Assembly: GCA_964385995.1 (NCBI GenBank)
Contig: CAYLRF010000076.1
Coordinates: 1-5,172, forward strand
Reading direction: 5' to 3'
Length of the DNA: 5,172 bases
From: CAYLRF01 sp964385995
GTDB taxonomy: Bacteria > Bacillota > Clostridia > Lachnospirales > Lachnospiraceae
A program made the translations under genes and the position numbers. The notes beneath the pieces are model-generated. The model ran no database searches. It worked only from the letters and a program-made list of their open reading frames with translations, and had not been told where the DNA came from. Shown one piece after another: positions 1 to 5,132 of this stretch; position 1 is the first letter of the stretch; every line of letters begins with the position of its first letter.

Positions 1-1
1 G

Positions 2-514
2 GATATTATAACTTCCCGCGAAGAAGGCGCTTCTCGCGCCGGGGAAAATGAAGCCGTAAGAAGTTTCGGACCGAACGGAGAAGGTAGGATAGAAGACTGC
101 GTATCCGTGCCGCGCAAAGACGGGGGAGGGCGTCCCCGGTCGGGAGTATTTTTCGTCGAACACGTAAAGTATTTTAAGGGAACCGTCATACTGAAGCTTC
201 GCGGCGTGGATGATGTCGACGAGGCGCAAAGATACAGGCGCTTTTCTCTTTGGGTGGACAGGGATCACGCCCTGCCGCTTGATGAGGACGAGTATTACGC
301 GGCGGATCTTATCGGTATGAAAGTTTTCACCGACGGGGGAGAGTTTTTCGGTACCGTGAGCGACGTGATAAGAACGGGCGCGAACGACGTCTACGCGATA
401 AACGCCGGCGCTGACAAAGATGAGGTTCTTTTGCCCGCGATAAAAAGCTGCGTACTTGACGTGGATGTAAAGGGAGGCCGCATGACGGTGAGTATCCCCA
501 AGGGTCTGATATAA
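2..514 (+). CDS. rimM: Ribosome maturation factor RimM, 5'-truncated by the window edge
   Basis: RimM binds ribosomal protein S19 and assists 30S head maturation and 16S rRNA processing in the cytoplasm. The frame is open from base 2 to the TAA at 512-514 (170 residues visible), so the true start lies upstream. The GTG at 107 is internal and not a credible start, because the conserved N-terminal barrel must precede it. Counting from base 2, residues 52-60 (VEHVKYFKG) and the following TVILKLRGVDD match the end of the RimM N-terminal domain. The C-terminal PRC-barrel begins near EYYAADLIGMKVF (residue 97) and includes GANDVY (126-131) and LLPAIK (143-148). Residues of about 4-48 form a polar Gly/Arg/Glu-rich stretch that is much longer than the short turn usual at this place, an apparent lineage insertion. 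trmD follows after 3 bases, the usual rimM-trmD pairing. The family call is secure; the insertion is inferred from remembered homologues. Confidence 0.95.
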   Translation, partial: DIITSREEGASRAGENEAVRSFGPNGEGRIEDCVSVPRKDGGGRPRSGVFFVEHVKYFKGTVILKLRGVDDVDEAQRYRRFSLWVDRDHALPLDEDEYYAADLIGMKVFTDGGEFFGTVSDVIRTGANDVYAINAGADKDEVLLPAIKSCVLDVDVKGGRMTVSIPKGLI

Positions 515-517
515 GCC

Positions 518-1255
518 ATGGTTTTTCACATTCTCACGCTTTTTCCCGAGACGGTAAACTGTGCGCTTCATACAGGCGTACTGGGAAGGGCCGCGGATAA
601 CGGCATCATACGGATAAATGTCGTAAATATCAGGGATTTTGCCGTAAATAAAAACGGGCGCGTGGATGATTACACCTATGGCGGCGGAGCCGGGATGCTC
701 ATGCAGGCGGAGCCTGTTTACAGGGCTTTTAAATCCCTGGAGTTTAAGCCGGGTGAGAAAAGAAGAGTCATCTGCCCATCGCCGCGCGGAAGGGTCTTTT
801 GTCAGGAGACGGCGAGAGACTTATCGCGCGAGGCAAGCTGCGTTTTTATCTGCGGACATTACGAAGGCATAGACGAGAGAGTGCTTTTGGAGACCGAAGC
901 GGAGCCCTTTTCCATAGGTGATTACGTCGTGACGGGAGGGGAAATCCCGGCGGTCGTGATGGTAGATGCGATCTCGCGGTTTATTCCGGGAGTTTTGCAT
1001 AACGAAGAGTCGGCCGCGGGCGACAGCTTTTCCGACGGACTTTTGGAGTATCCGCAGTATACCAGGCCGGAGGTTTGGAGAGGCAGGAAGGTTCCGGAGG
1101 TTTTGCTTTCTGGACATCATGAGAATGTGAGCAAGTGGCGAAGGAAGCAGTCCCTTTGCCAGACGGCCCTTTTAAGACCCGACCTTATAGAAAAAGTACA
1201 GCTTACCGACGAGGAAACCCTGATGGTCAAAAAAATCCTTGATAGCAAAGGGTAA
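518..1255 (+). CDS. trmD: tRNA (guanine-37-N1)-methyltransferase TrmD
   Basis: TrmD transfers a methyl group from S-adenosylmethionine to N1 of G37 in tRNAs that have G36, which prevents +1 frameshifting. It acts in the cytoplasm as a dimer of the SPOUT (trefoil-knot) superfamily. The 245-residue product is of normal length. Visible motifs are the N-terminal HILTLFPE, RVDDYTYGGGAGMLM (48-62), the cofactor-knot segments GHYEGIDER (113-121) and SIGDYVVTGGE (132-142), and SRFIPGVL (153-160). Asp169 in GDSFSDGLL sits at the same number as the catalytic Asp169 of E. coli TrmD, and Arg154 is also kept. TRPEVWRG and LLSGHH lead into the C-terminal tRNA-binding domain. The ATG at 518 starts at the family's usual N-terminus and lies 3 bases after the rimM stop. 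Only a weak AAGGG lies 13 bases upstream, so translation is probably coupled to rimM. Confidence 0.98.
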   Translation: MVFHILTLFPETVNCALHTGVLGRAADNGIIRINVVNIRDFAVNKNGRVDDYTYGGGAGMLMQAEPVYRAFKSLEFKPGEKRRVICPSPRGRVFCQETARDLSREASCVFICGHYEGIDERVLLETEAEPFSIGDYVVTGGEIPAVVMVDAISRFIPGVLHNEESAAGDSFSDGLLEYPQYTRPEVWRGRKVPEVLLSGHHENVSKWRRKQSLCQTALLRPDLIEKVQLTDEETLMVKKILDSKG

Positions 1256-1257
1256 AT

Positions 1258-1371
1258 ATGTTAATATTTTCGTCGGTTCGCGGGCCGCGCCGCGTTAAAA
1301 GGACGGATGTGAACCACGTTGAACGGACGAACGTAAAGCGTGTTAAACGGACGAATTGTGAAACGCGTTAA
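1258..1371 (+). CDS. Possible 37-residue basic small ORF built on an octapeptide repeat
   Basis: I do not recognise this product. The ATG at 1258 lies 2 bases after the trmD stop and is preceded by AAAGGG (1247-1252) with 5-base spacing, a reasonable ribosome binding site. The frame runs 37 codons to TAA at 1369-1371. After a short start (MLIFSSVRGPR) the product consists of three imperfect 8-residue units: RVKRTDVN, HVERTNVK and RVKRTNCE. These are the in-frame reading of the 24-bp DNA tandem repeat in this interval. Eleven of the 37 residues are Lys or Arg and three are acidic. An extra base in the third DNA unit shifts the frame, so the fourth unit is not translated as a repeat. It could be a real coupled small protein, a leader peptide for rplS, or a chance ORF in repetitive non-coding DNA. 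No known family supports it. Confidence 0.28.
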   Translation: MLIFSSVRGPRRVKRTDVNHVERTNVKRVKRTNCETR

Positions 1372-1387
1372 ACGGAAGATGTAAAAC
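1291..1387 (+). repeat. Four-unit degenerate 24-25 bp direct tandem repeat
   Basis: Units lie at 1291-1314, 1315-1338, 1339-1363 and 1364-1387, and a decayed partial fifth may occupy 1388-1405. The approximate consensus is CGYGTTAAACGGACGAA followed by YGTGAAA. Units 1, 2 and 4 are 24 bp and unit 3 has one extra base. The array fills much of the trmD-rplS intergenic region. It was recognised by eye from the recurring GTTAAAcGGACGRA core. Confidence 0.75.
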
Positions 1388-1398
1388 AAGTCGTAAAT

Positions 1399-1417
1399 TT
1401 GAAAGGCACACTTTCAA
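1399..1417 (+). promoter_or_regulatory. Hairpin in the rplS leader, possible L19 leader element
   Basis: TTGAAAG (1399-1405) and CTTTCAA (1411-1417) form a perfect 7-bp stem with a 5-base GCACA loop, 45 bases before the rplS start. No T-run follows, so it is not a terminator. Leader RNAs of ribosomal protein L19 are known upstream of rplS in Firmicutes and are thought to mediate autogenous control. The position suits such an element, but I cannot confirm that this sequence matches that family. Confidence 0.3.
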
Positions 1418-1461
1418 GAACGCTTCGATGACGCTTAAAAGGCGACGGAAAAGAGGAAGAG

Positions 1462-1809
1462 ATGAATGAGATCATAAAAGAGATAGAGCGTGAACAGCTT
1501 AAAGAAGAGGCGCCCGAGTTCAATGTCGGAGATACCGTAAAAGTTTACGGACGGATCAAAGAGGGCAACAGGGAGAGGATTCAGGTATTCGAGGGCATAG
1601 TCCTTAAGAAACAGGGCGAGGGCTGCCGCGTGACATTTACCGTGAGAAAGACTTCAAGCGGAGTCGGCGTCGAAAAGACCTGGCCGCTTCATTCCCCGAA
1701 CATCGAGAAAGTGGAAGTAGTCCGCAGAGGTAAGGTAAGAAGAGCGAAGCTTTTCTACTTAAGAGACAGAGTCGGAAAGAAGGCCAAAGTCAGGGAGTTG
1801 GCAGGTTAG
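1462..1809 (+). CDS. rplS: 50S ribosomal protein L19
   Basis: L19 is a large-subunit protein at the 30S-50S interface, where it contributes to an intersubunit bridge. The 115-residue product has normal bacterial length and the full family signature: an N-terminal helix (MNEIIKEIEREQLKEE), then the barrel with FNVGDTVKVYGRIKEGNRER and IQVFEGIVLKKQGEG, then VRKTSSGVGVEKTWPLHSP, and the basic C-terminal IEKVEVVRRGKVRRAKLFYL ending near RDRVGKKAKVRELAG. The ATG at 1462 is preceded by AGAGGAAG at good spacing. It sits 206 bases after trmD, an unusually long gap for this operon, occupied by a tandem repeat and a leader hairpin that may control its expression. A strong intrinsic terminator follows about 60 bases downstream. 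Confidence 0.98.
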   Translation: MNEIIKEIEREQLKEEAPEFNVGDTVKVYGRIKEGNRERIQVFEGIVLKKQGEGCRVTFTVRKTSSGVGVEKTWPLHSPNIEKVEVVRRGKVRRAKLFYLRDRVGKKAKVRELAG

Positions 1810-1868
1810 TCTTTCGGACGAAGACATCTGCTTTACGGCTCATCATAACAGAAGATGATAAGAACCCG

Positions 1869-1910
1869 ACAAGGAACAAGTACGATTGTGTAATTGTTCC
1901 TTGTATTTTT
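1869..1910 (+). terminator. Strong Rho-independent terminator after rplS
   Basis: ACAAGGAACAA (1869-1879) pairs perfectly with TTGTTCCTTGT (1894-1904), an 11-bp stem around a 14-base loop. A five-T run follows at 1906-1910. The element closes the rimM-trmD-rplS unit and lies only 30 bases before the next gene, which therefore needs read-through or its own promoter. Confidence 0.88.
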
Positions 1911-1939
1911 ATATAAAAGGAAATTGCCGGCGGTTACGC

Positions 1940-2518
1940 ATGTCAGAGCTTTCATTTAAAAGAAAACGAAAAAAGCATATAAATTTTGAGCCGGTTCGTA
2001 TTATACTGTTATGGGCACTTCAGATCATGGCCGTCTCTGCGCTCGCGGCGGGTATCGTATGGGCTTTCGGGACTAAGGTAAAGATAAGCGGCGGTATGGC
2101 GGGCTCGGGATTAAAAAACGGCGATACCGCACTTATAAACCGTCTTTCGCGCAGAAGGTCGGGTCCCGAAAGGGGCGACATAATAGCTTATATGCCGGAT
2201 GGCGACGGCAAATCAGTCCTGAGAGCGGGGCGGATTATGGCGCTTCCCGGAGAAACGGTATCGGAAGAAGAAGGAAAGCTTCTTATAAACGGCAGAGGAC
2301 TTTCAGAAAAATACACGGGCGACATCGACATTTCGGATGACGTTCTTCCGGAGCCCGTCACATTATCTTCCGGAGAGTATCTTGTGATGCGAGGCGGGGT
2401 GGATGACGGCGAAAGTGTATATCCGTACGTGACTGAGGATATAGAAAAAGACTTTATAAAAGGGAAAATATGGTTTGTGGCGTCGCCGTTTTCTCATTTC
2501 GGCTTTGTGAGAAATTAA
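1940..2518 (+). CDS. Catalytically inactive type I signal peptidase (S26) homologue
   Basis: This is a 192-residue member of the LepB/SipS fold family that appears unable to cleave signal peptides. It has a basic cytoplasmic N-terminus (FKRKRKKH), one membrane segment at about residues 21-44, and an extracytoplasmic domain with recognisable family marks: GLKNGDTALINRL, GDIIAY (79-84), RIMALPGETV (98-107) and LLINGRGL. The motif that normally holds the nucleophile (GxSM) reads SGGMAGSG here, with Gly52 or Met53 where Ser belongs. The general-base Lys, one residue before RII-GLPGE in active enzymes, is Gly97. The conserved GDNRxxSxDSR box is replaced by MRGGVDDGESVYPYV. The frame is otherwise clean, so decay by sequencing error is unlikely. 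The ATG at 1940 is chosen because longer starts (TTG 1886) run through the terminator hairpin. The ribosome site is poor: AAAAGGA ends about 18 bases upstream. Its role is unknown; a chaperone or regulatory partner function is inference. Confidence 0.85.
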   Translation: MSELSFKRKRKKHINFEPVRIILLWALQIMAVSALAAGIVWAFGTKVKISGGMAGSGLKNGDTALINRLSRRRSGPERGDIIAYMPDGDGKSVLRAGRIMALPGETVSEEEGKLLINGRGLSEKYTGDIDISDDVLPEPVTLSSGEYLVMRGGVDDGESVYPYVTEDIEKDFIKGKIWFVASPFSHFGFVRN

Positions 2519-2549
2519 AGCCGCGGGGCACGGCCGTGTTCGTTTTCAC

Positions 2550-2598
2550 GCGGGCGACTTGCAGATGACAGGCCATCAGTCGCCGCTAATGTGTTTTT
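2550..2598 (+). terminator. Probable intrinsic terminator after the signal-peptidase-like gene
   Basis: GCGGGCGACT (2550-2559) pairs with AGTCGCCGC (2578-2586) as nine base pairs with one bulged G. An inner GATG/CATC stem (2564-2567 with 2574-2577) caps it. A five-T run lies at 2594-2598, 7 bases beyond the stem, which is farther than ideal. The whole 2519-2651 interval is otherwise non-coding, and it also holds the 10-base palindrome CACGGCCGTG at 2529-2538. Confidence 0.5.
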
Positions 2599-2660
2599 AA
2601 GTTTGCGATTTTGAGGTATCGGTTTTTCACGCTTTTTTTGACGGAGGCCGGGTGAATATC

Positions 2661-3509
2661 ATGGATATGGAAAATTTCAACTGGTATCCGGGGCATATGC
2701 GAAAGGCCGCCCTCATGATAAGAGACGATCTGAAACTCGTGGATCTTGTCATAGAGCTTCTTGACGCCCGGGCCGTAAACGGCAGCCGCAATCCCGACAT
2801 AGACGCGTTATGCGCGAATAAAGACAGGATTATCGTGTTAAACAAAGCGGATCTTGCCGATGACGCGGTAAGTGACGGCTGGATAAGATATTTTAAAAGC
2901 CGCGGGATAAACGCCATTAAGCTTAATTCTCTCGCGAGGGGCAAAAAAGACTCCGTCATCCAGGCGCTGCAGGCGGCGGCCGAGCGAAGACTGCGGCGAA
3001 ACCGCACAAAAGGGATCTTAAACCGTCCGGTAAGAGCCATGGCGGTCGGCATACCTAATGTCGGAAAATCGACGCTCATAAACATGATCGCGGGCAGATC
3101 CTCCGCGAAAACGGGCGATAAACCGGGAGTCACGAGGGGCAGGCAGTGGATCAGGCTAAACAGCAGGGTTGAGCTTCTCGATACCCCGGGGATACTTTGG
3201 CCGAAACAGAGGGATAAGGACATAGTCATGCACCTTGCCGCGACAGGGGCCGTAAAAGACGATCTTATTATACCCGAGGAGGTCGCGTCGTGGCTTCTTA
3301 CGTATCTTCATCGCGAATATCCGGGAAGAATAAGCGTAAGATACGATATAGACGAAGATAATGAGCCGCAAAGGCTTCTCTATGACATCGCGGGGAAAAA
3401 AGGATGTAAGCTTAAGGGAAACGAGGCGGATACCGAAAAGGCGGCCCGTCTCGTGATAAACGATTTCAGAGGCGGAAGGATGGGGCGCGTATCCCTGGAG
3501 GTCGCGTAA
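2661..3509 (+). CDS. rbgA: Ribosome biogenesis GTPase RbgA (YlqF)
   Basis: RbgA is a GTPase that binds the late 45S intermediate and promotes its conversion to 50S subunits. The 282-residue protein shows the hallmark circularly permuted motif order: G4 NKAD at 61-64, a G5-like segment LNSLARG (88-94), G1 GIPNVGKST (130-138), G2 Thr159 in PGVTRG, and G3 DTPG (174-177). The N-terminal WYPGHM carries His12, matching the catalytic His of the family. The C-terminal helical domain ends in the typical DFRGGRMGRVSLE. Length is normal. The start is uncertain: GTG 2652 lies 4 bases after GGAGG (2643-2647), ATG 2661 lies 13 bases after it, and ATG 2667 gives the N-terminus closest to homologues (MENFNWYPGHM). 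I chose 2661 as a compromise. A 30-base gap to lepB suggests co-transcription. Confidence 0.96.
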   Translation: MDMENFNWYPGHMRKAALMIRDDLKLVDLVIELLDARAVNGSRNPDIDALCANKDRIIVLNKADLADDAVSDGWIRYFKSRGINAIKLNSLARGKKDSVIQALQAAAERRLRRNRTKGILNRPVRAMAVGIPNVGKSTLINMIAGRSSAKTGDKPGVTRGRQWIRLNSRVELLDTPGILWPKQRDKDIVMHLAATGAVKDDLIIPEEVASWLLTYLHREYPGRISVRYDIDEDNEPQRLLYDIAGKKGCKLKGNEADTEKAARLVINDFRGGRMGRVSLEVA

Positions 3510-3530
3510 GAAACAAAGTCTTTCGGCAAA

Positions 3531-3534
3531 GAGG
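3531..3534 (+). promoter_or_regulatory. Ribosome binding site deciding the lepB start
   Basis: GAGG inside AAAGAGGAAAAT sits 5 bases before the ATG at 3540. It supports reading the acidic segment upstream of the assembly gap as the true N-terminus of the signal peptidase rather than a chance ORF. Confidence 0.6.
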
Positions 3535-3539
3535 AAAAT

Positions 3540-4374
3540 ATGGAAGATACCGAAATTTTTGAGAACGGACATAACGGTTCGGAACCGATCGCATCTGACG
3601 GCGGGGAGGGATCTTACGTTAACCCCTCCTCAGATACGGACACGTTGGATGGGGGTTCGCCGTGTGAAAGTGTGACAGAGGCAGAGGATACCGCGTCCAT
3701 GGCTGTCCCGGAAGGCGACGTGACGGAAGGGACGGACGTGTCGGATGTGGATTTGCCGNNNNNNNNNNNNNNNNNNNNNNNNNNNNNNNNNNNNNNNNNN
3801 NNNNNNNNNNNNNNNNNNNNNNNNNNNNNNNNNNNNNNNNNNNNNNNNNNNNNNNNNNGAGTGGATATTATATATAGCAGTTTTCATAGCGCTGTCATTA
3901 CTTTTCATACAGTATGTCGGTCAGCGGACGCGGGTGCAGGGAGAATCAATGATTAACGCGCTGCAGGACGGCGATAATCTTATCGTCGATAAGATCTCGT
4001 ACAGATTTCGAGATCCCGAGCGATACGATATAATAGTTTTTCCGTATAAATATCGCGAAAAGACGTATTATATCAAGCGTATCATAGGTCTGCCCGGCGA
4101 AACAGTACTCATAAGGGACGGAACCGTATACATAAACGGCGAGCCGCTTGACGAGGATTACGGTGTCGAGCCAATAGCGATCGGAAATGAGGGAACCGCC
4201 CGCGAGGAGCTCACTTTGGGAGATGACGAGTATTTTGTTCTGGGTGATAATCGCAATCACAGCGCGGACAGCAGAGATCCGAATGTGGGCTTAATAAAGC
4301 GGGGCGATATCGTCGGAAGAGCGTGGGTGAGAATATGGCCCCTAAAGAGCATGGGATTTATAAAACACGAATAA
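3540..4374 (+). CDS. lepB: Type I signal peptidase LepB with acidic N-terminal extension, interrupted by assembly gap
   Basis: LepB is the membrane serine protease that cleaves signal peptides from exported proteins on the outer face of the membrane. The C-terminal 171 residues after the gap are complete: the rest of a membrane segment (EWILYIAVFIALSLLFIQYV), the nucleophile motif RVQGESM with Ser at codon 3946-3948, DGDNLIVDKISYRF, the general-base Lys at codon 4075-4077 in YYIKRIIGLPGETV, and GDNRNHSADSRD starting at 4243. Both catalytic residues are present, unlike in the paralogue at 1940. Before the gap, 73 codons from ATG 3540 encode a cytoplasmic extension with about 20 Asp/Glu and no Lys or Arg. 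The two parts lie in different frames only because the 100-N filler is not a multiple of three. Each part ends or begins on a codon boundary, so an intact gene needs a true gap length divisible by three. Joining them into one gene is inference from position and topology. Confidence 0.9.
3759..3858. other. Assembly gap, 100 Ns
   Basis: Exactly 100 Ns, a conventional placeholder for a scaffold join of unknown length. It removes the junction between the acidic extension and the membrane segment of LepB. Confidence 0.97.
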
Positions 4375-4994
4375 AAGCCGAGGAGGAGCGTCTTGGTTTG
4401 CTTTACTCTTACTTTGATGACTATCCTTTCTATCATCACATCTGCGGCATTGACGAGGCGGGCAGGGGACCTCTCGCGGGCCCCGTCGTGGCGTCGGCCG
4501 TGATTCTTCCGAAAGAAGATCGGATTCTTTATCTTAACGATTCAAAAAAAGTGTCCCCCAAAAGGCGTGCTCTTTTATATGACGAGATAATGAGCCGGGC
4601 GCTCGCGGTCGGCGTCGGCGTCGTGGATTCCTATCGCATCGACTGTATAAACATACTTCAGGCCACTTATGAAGCCATGCGCCATGCTTTAGACAGCCTG
4701 AAAATCGTCCCCGACATCCTTTTAAACGACGCCGTCACGATACCAGAGGTAAGCATACCGCAGGTTCCCATAATAAAGGGTGACGCCAAAGTGGCGGCCA
4801 TCAGCGCGGCGAGCATAGTGGCCAAGGTGACGCGTGACAGGATTATGATTGAGTATGACGAAAAATACCCGGGATACGGATTCGCCGAGCATAAAGGATA
4901 CGGAACCGCGCGGCACATAGCGGCCCTAAAAAAGCTGGGAGCGACACCCATACACAGGCGTACTTTTATAGGACATTTCGTGAATACGGATTAA
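4335..4994 (+). CDS. rnhB: Ribonuclease HII
   Basis: RNase HII nicks DNA 5' of embedded ribonucleotides to start ribonucleotide excision repair, and also cuts RNA in RNA-DNA hybrids. The 219-residue product is of normal length. The metal-binding DEDD set is complete: Asp40 and Glu41 in CGIDEAGRGPLAGPVV, Asp132 in LLNDAV, and Asp150 in IIKGDAK, with the 132-150 spacing equal to that of E. coli Asp108-Asp126. Further marks are LNDSKK (68-72), NILQATYEAM (106-115), ISAASIVAKVTRDR (156-169), YGFAEHKGYGT (181-191) and the C-terminal HRRTFIGHF. The start is debatable. ATG 4335 overlaps lepB by 40 bp and keeps the EEERL...YPFYHHICGIDE lead-in seen in related enzymes. TTG 4398 would avoid the overlap and has AGGAGG (4381-4386) 11 bases upstream. 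I favour 4335. The overlap implies coupling to lepB. Confidence 0.96.
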   Translation: MAPKEHGIYKTRIKAEEERLGLLYSYFDDYPFYHHICGIDEAGRGPLAGPVVASAVILPKEDRILYLNDSKKVSPKRRALLYDEIMSRALAVGVGVVDSYRIDCINILQATYEAMRHALDSLKIVPDILLNDAVTIPEVSIPQVPIIKGDAKVAAISAASIVAKVTRDRIMIEYDEKYPGYGFAEHKGYGTARHIAALKKLGATPIHRRTFIGHFVNTD

Positions 4995-4998
4995 GCGC

Positions 4999-5029
4999 AA
5001 ATCCGCGTAAGATTAAGCACGGATTTTTT
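4999..5029 (+). terminator. Probable intrinsic terminator after rnhB
   Basis: AAATCCG (4999-5005) pairs with CGGATTT (5020-5026) around a 14-base loop, and the six-T run 5024-5029 overlaps the end of the stem. The stem is short and the loop long, so strength is uncertain. It starts 4 bases after the rnhB stop codon. Confidence 0.55.
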
Positions 5030-5104
5030 GCGAGCTTAAACGGCAAGTTTACTCTCCCGGGGTACAAATGCGGTTTTAAGGCGGACCCGCGTGCAAGAAC
5101 AAAC

Positions 5105-5132
5105 TTGTGATCAGTAATTACCGGTACATAAT
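5105..5132 (+). promoter_or_regulatory. Tentative sigma-A-type promoter near the right edge
   Basis: TTGTGA (5105-5110) and CATAAT (5127-5132) match the -35 and -10 consensus at 4/6 and 5/6 with 16-base spacing. They lie beyond the rnhB terminator in non-coding DNA, and purine-rich GGGAAAGAG (5160-5168) just before the window end could be the next gene's ribosome site. No coding region is visible between 4995 and 5172. Confidence 0.35.

Noticed and set aside
666..872. Overlapping + strand frame within trmD
   Set aside because: Out-of-frame shadow of trmD with no homology signal or ribosome site.
1254..1269. AT-rich inverted repeat AAATAT-GTTA-ATATTT at the trmD stop
   Set aside because: Six A/T pairs only, with no T-run placed to terminate. 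Probably incidental.
1808..1817. 10-mer AGTCTTTCGG occurring after rplS and again at 3518-3527 after rbgA
   Set aside because: Only two copies with no shared flanking sequence. Short enough to be chance.
1886..1917. Possible promoter TTGTGT ... TATAAA before the signal-peptidase-like gene
   Set aside because: Spacing is 20 bases for the best -10, both hexamers overlap the terminator, and alternative registers match poorly.
1886..1939. In-frame TTG start giving a 210-residue version of the signal-peptidase-like protein
   Set aside because: The extra codons lie within the terminator loop, stem and T-run, and read as non-homologous residues. ATG 1940 fits the family topology.
2566..2601. 11-codon ORF from an ATG in the intergenic region before rbgA
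   Set aside because: No ribosome site, very short, and lies within the hairpin assigned as a terminator.
3520..3531. CTTT-CGGC-AAAG mini-hairpin before lepB
   Set aside because: Four base pairs, mostly A-T. Too weak to claim control of the lepB ribosome site.
2627..3572. Long reverse-strand open frames opposite rbgA
   Set aside because: They mirror the codon pattern of a firmly identified gene and resemble no protein family. The same applies to reverse frames opposite trmD, lepB and rnhB.
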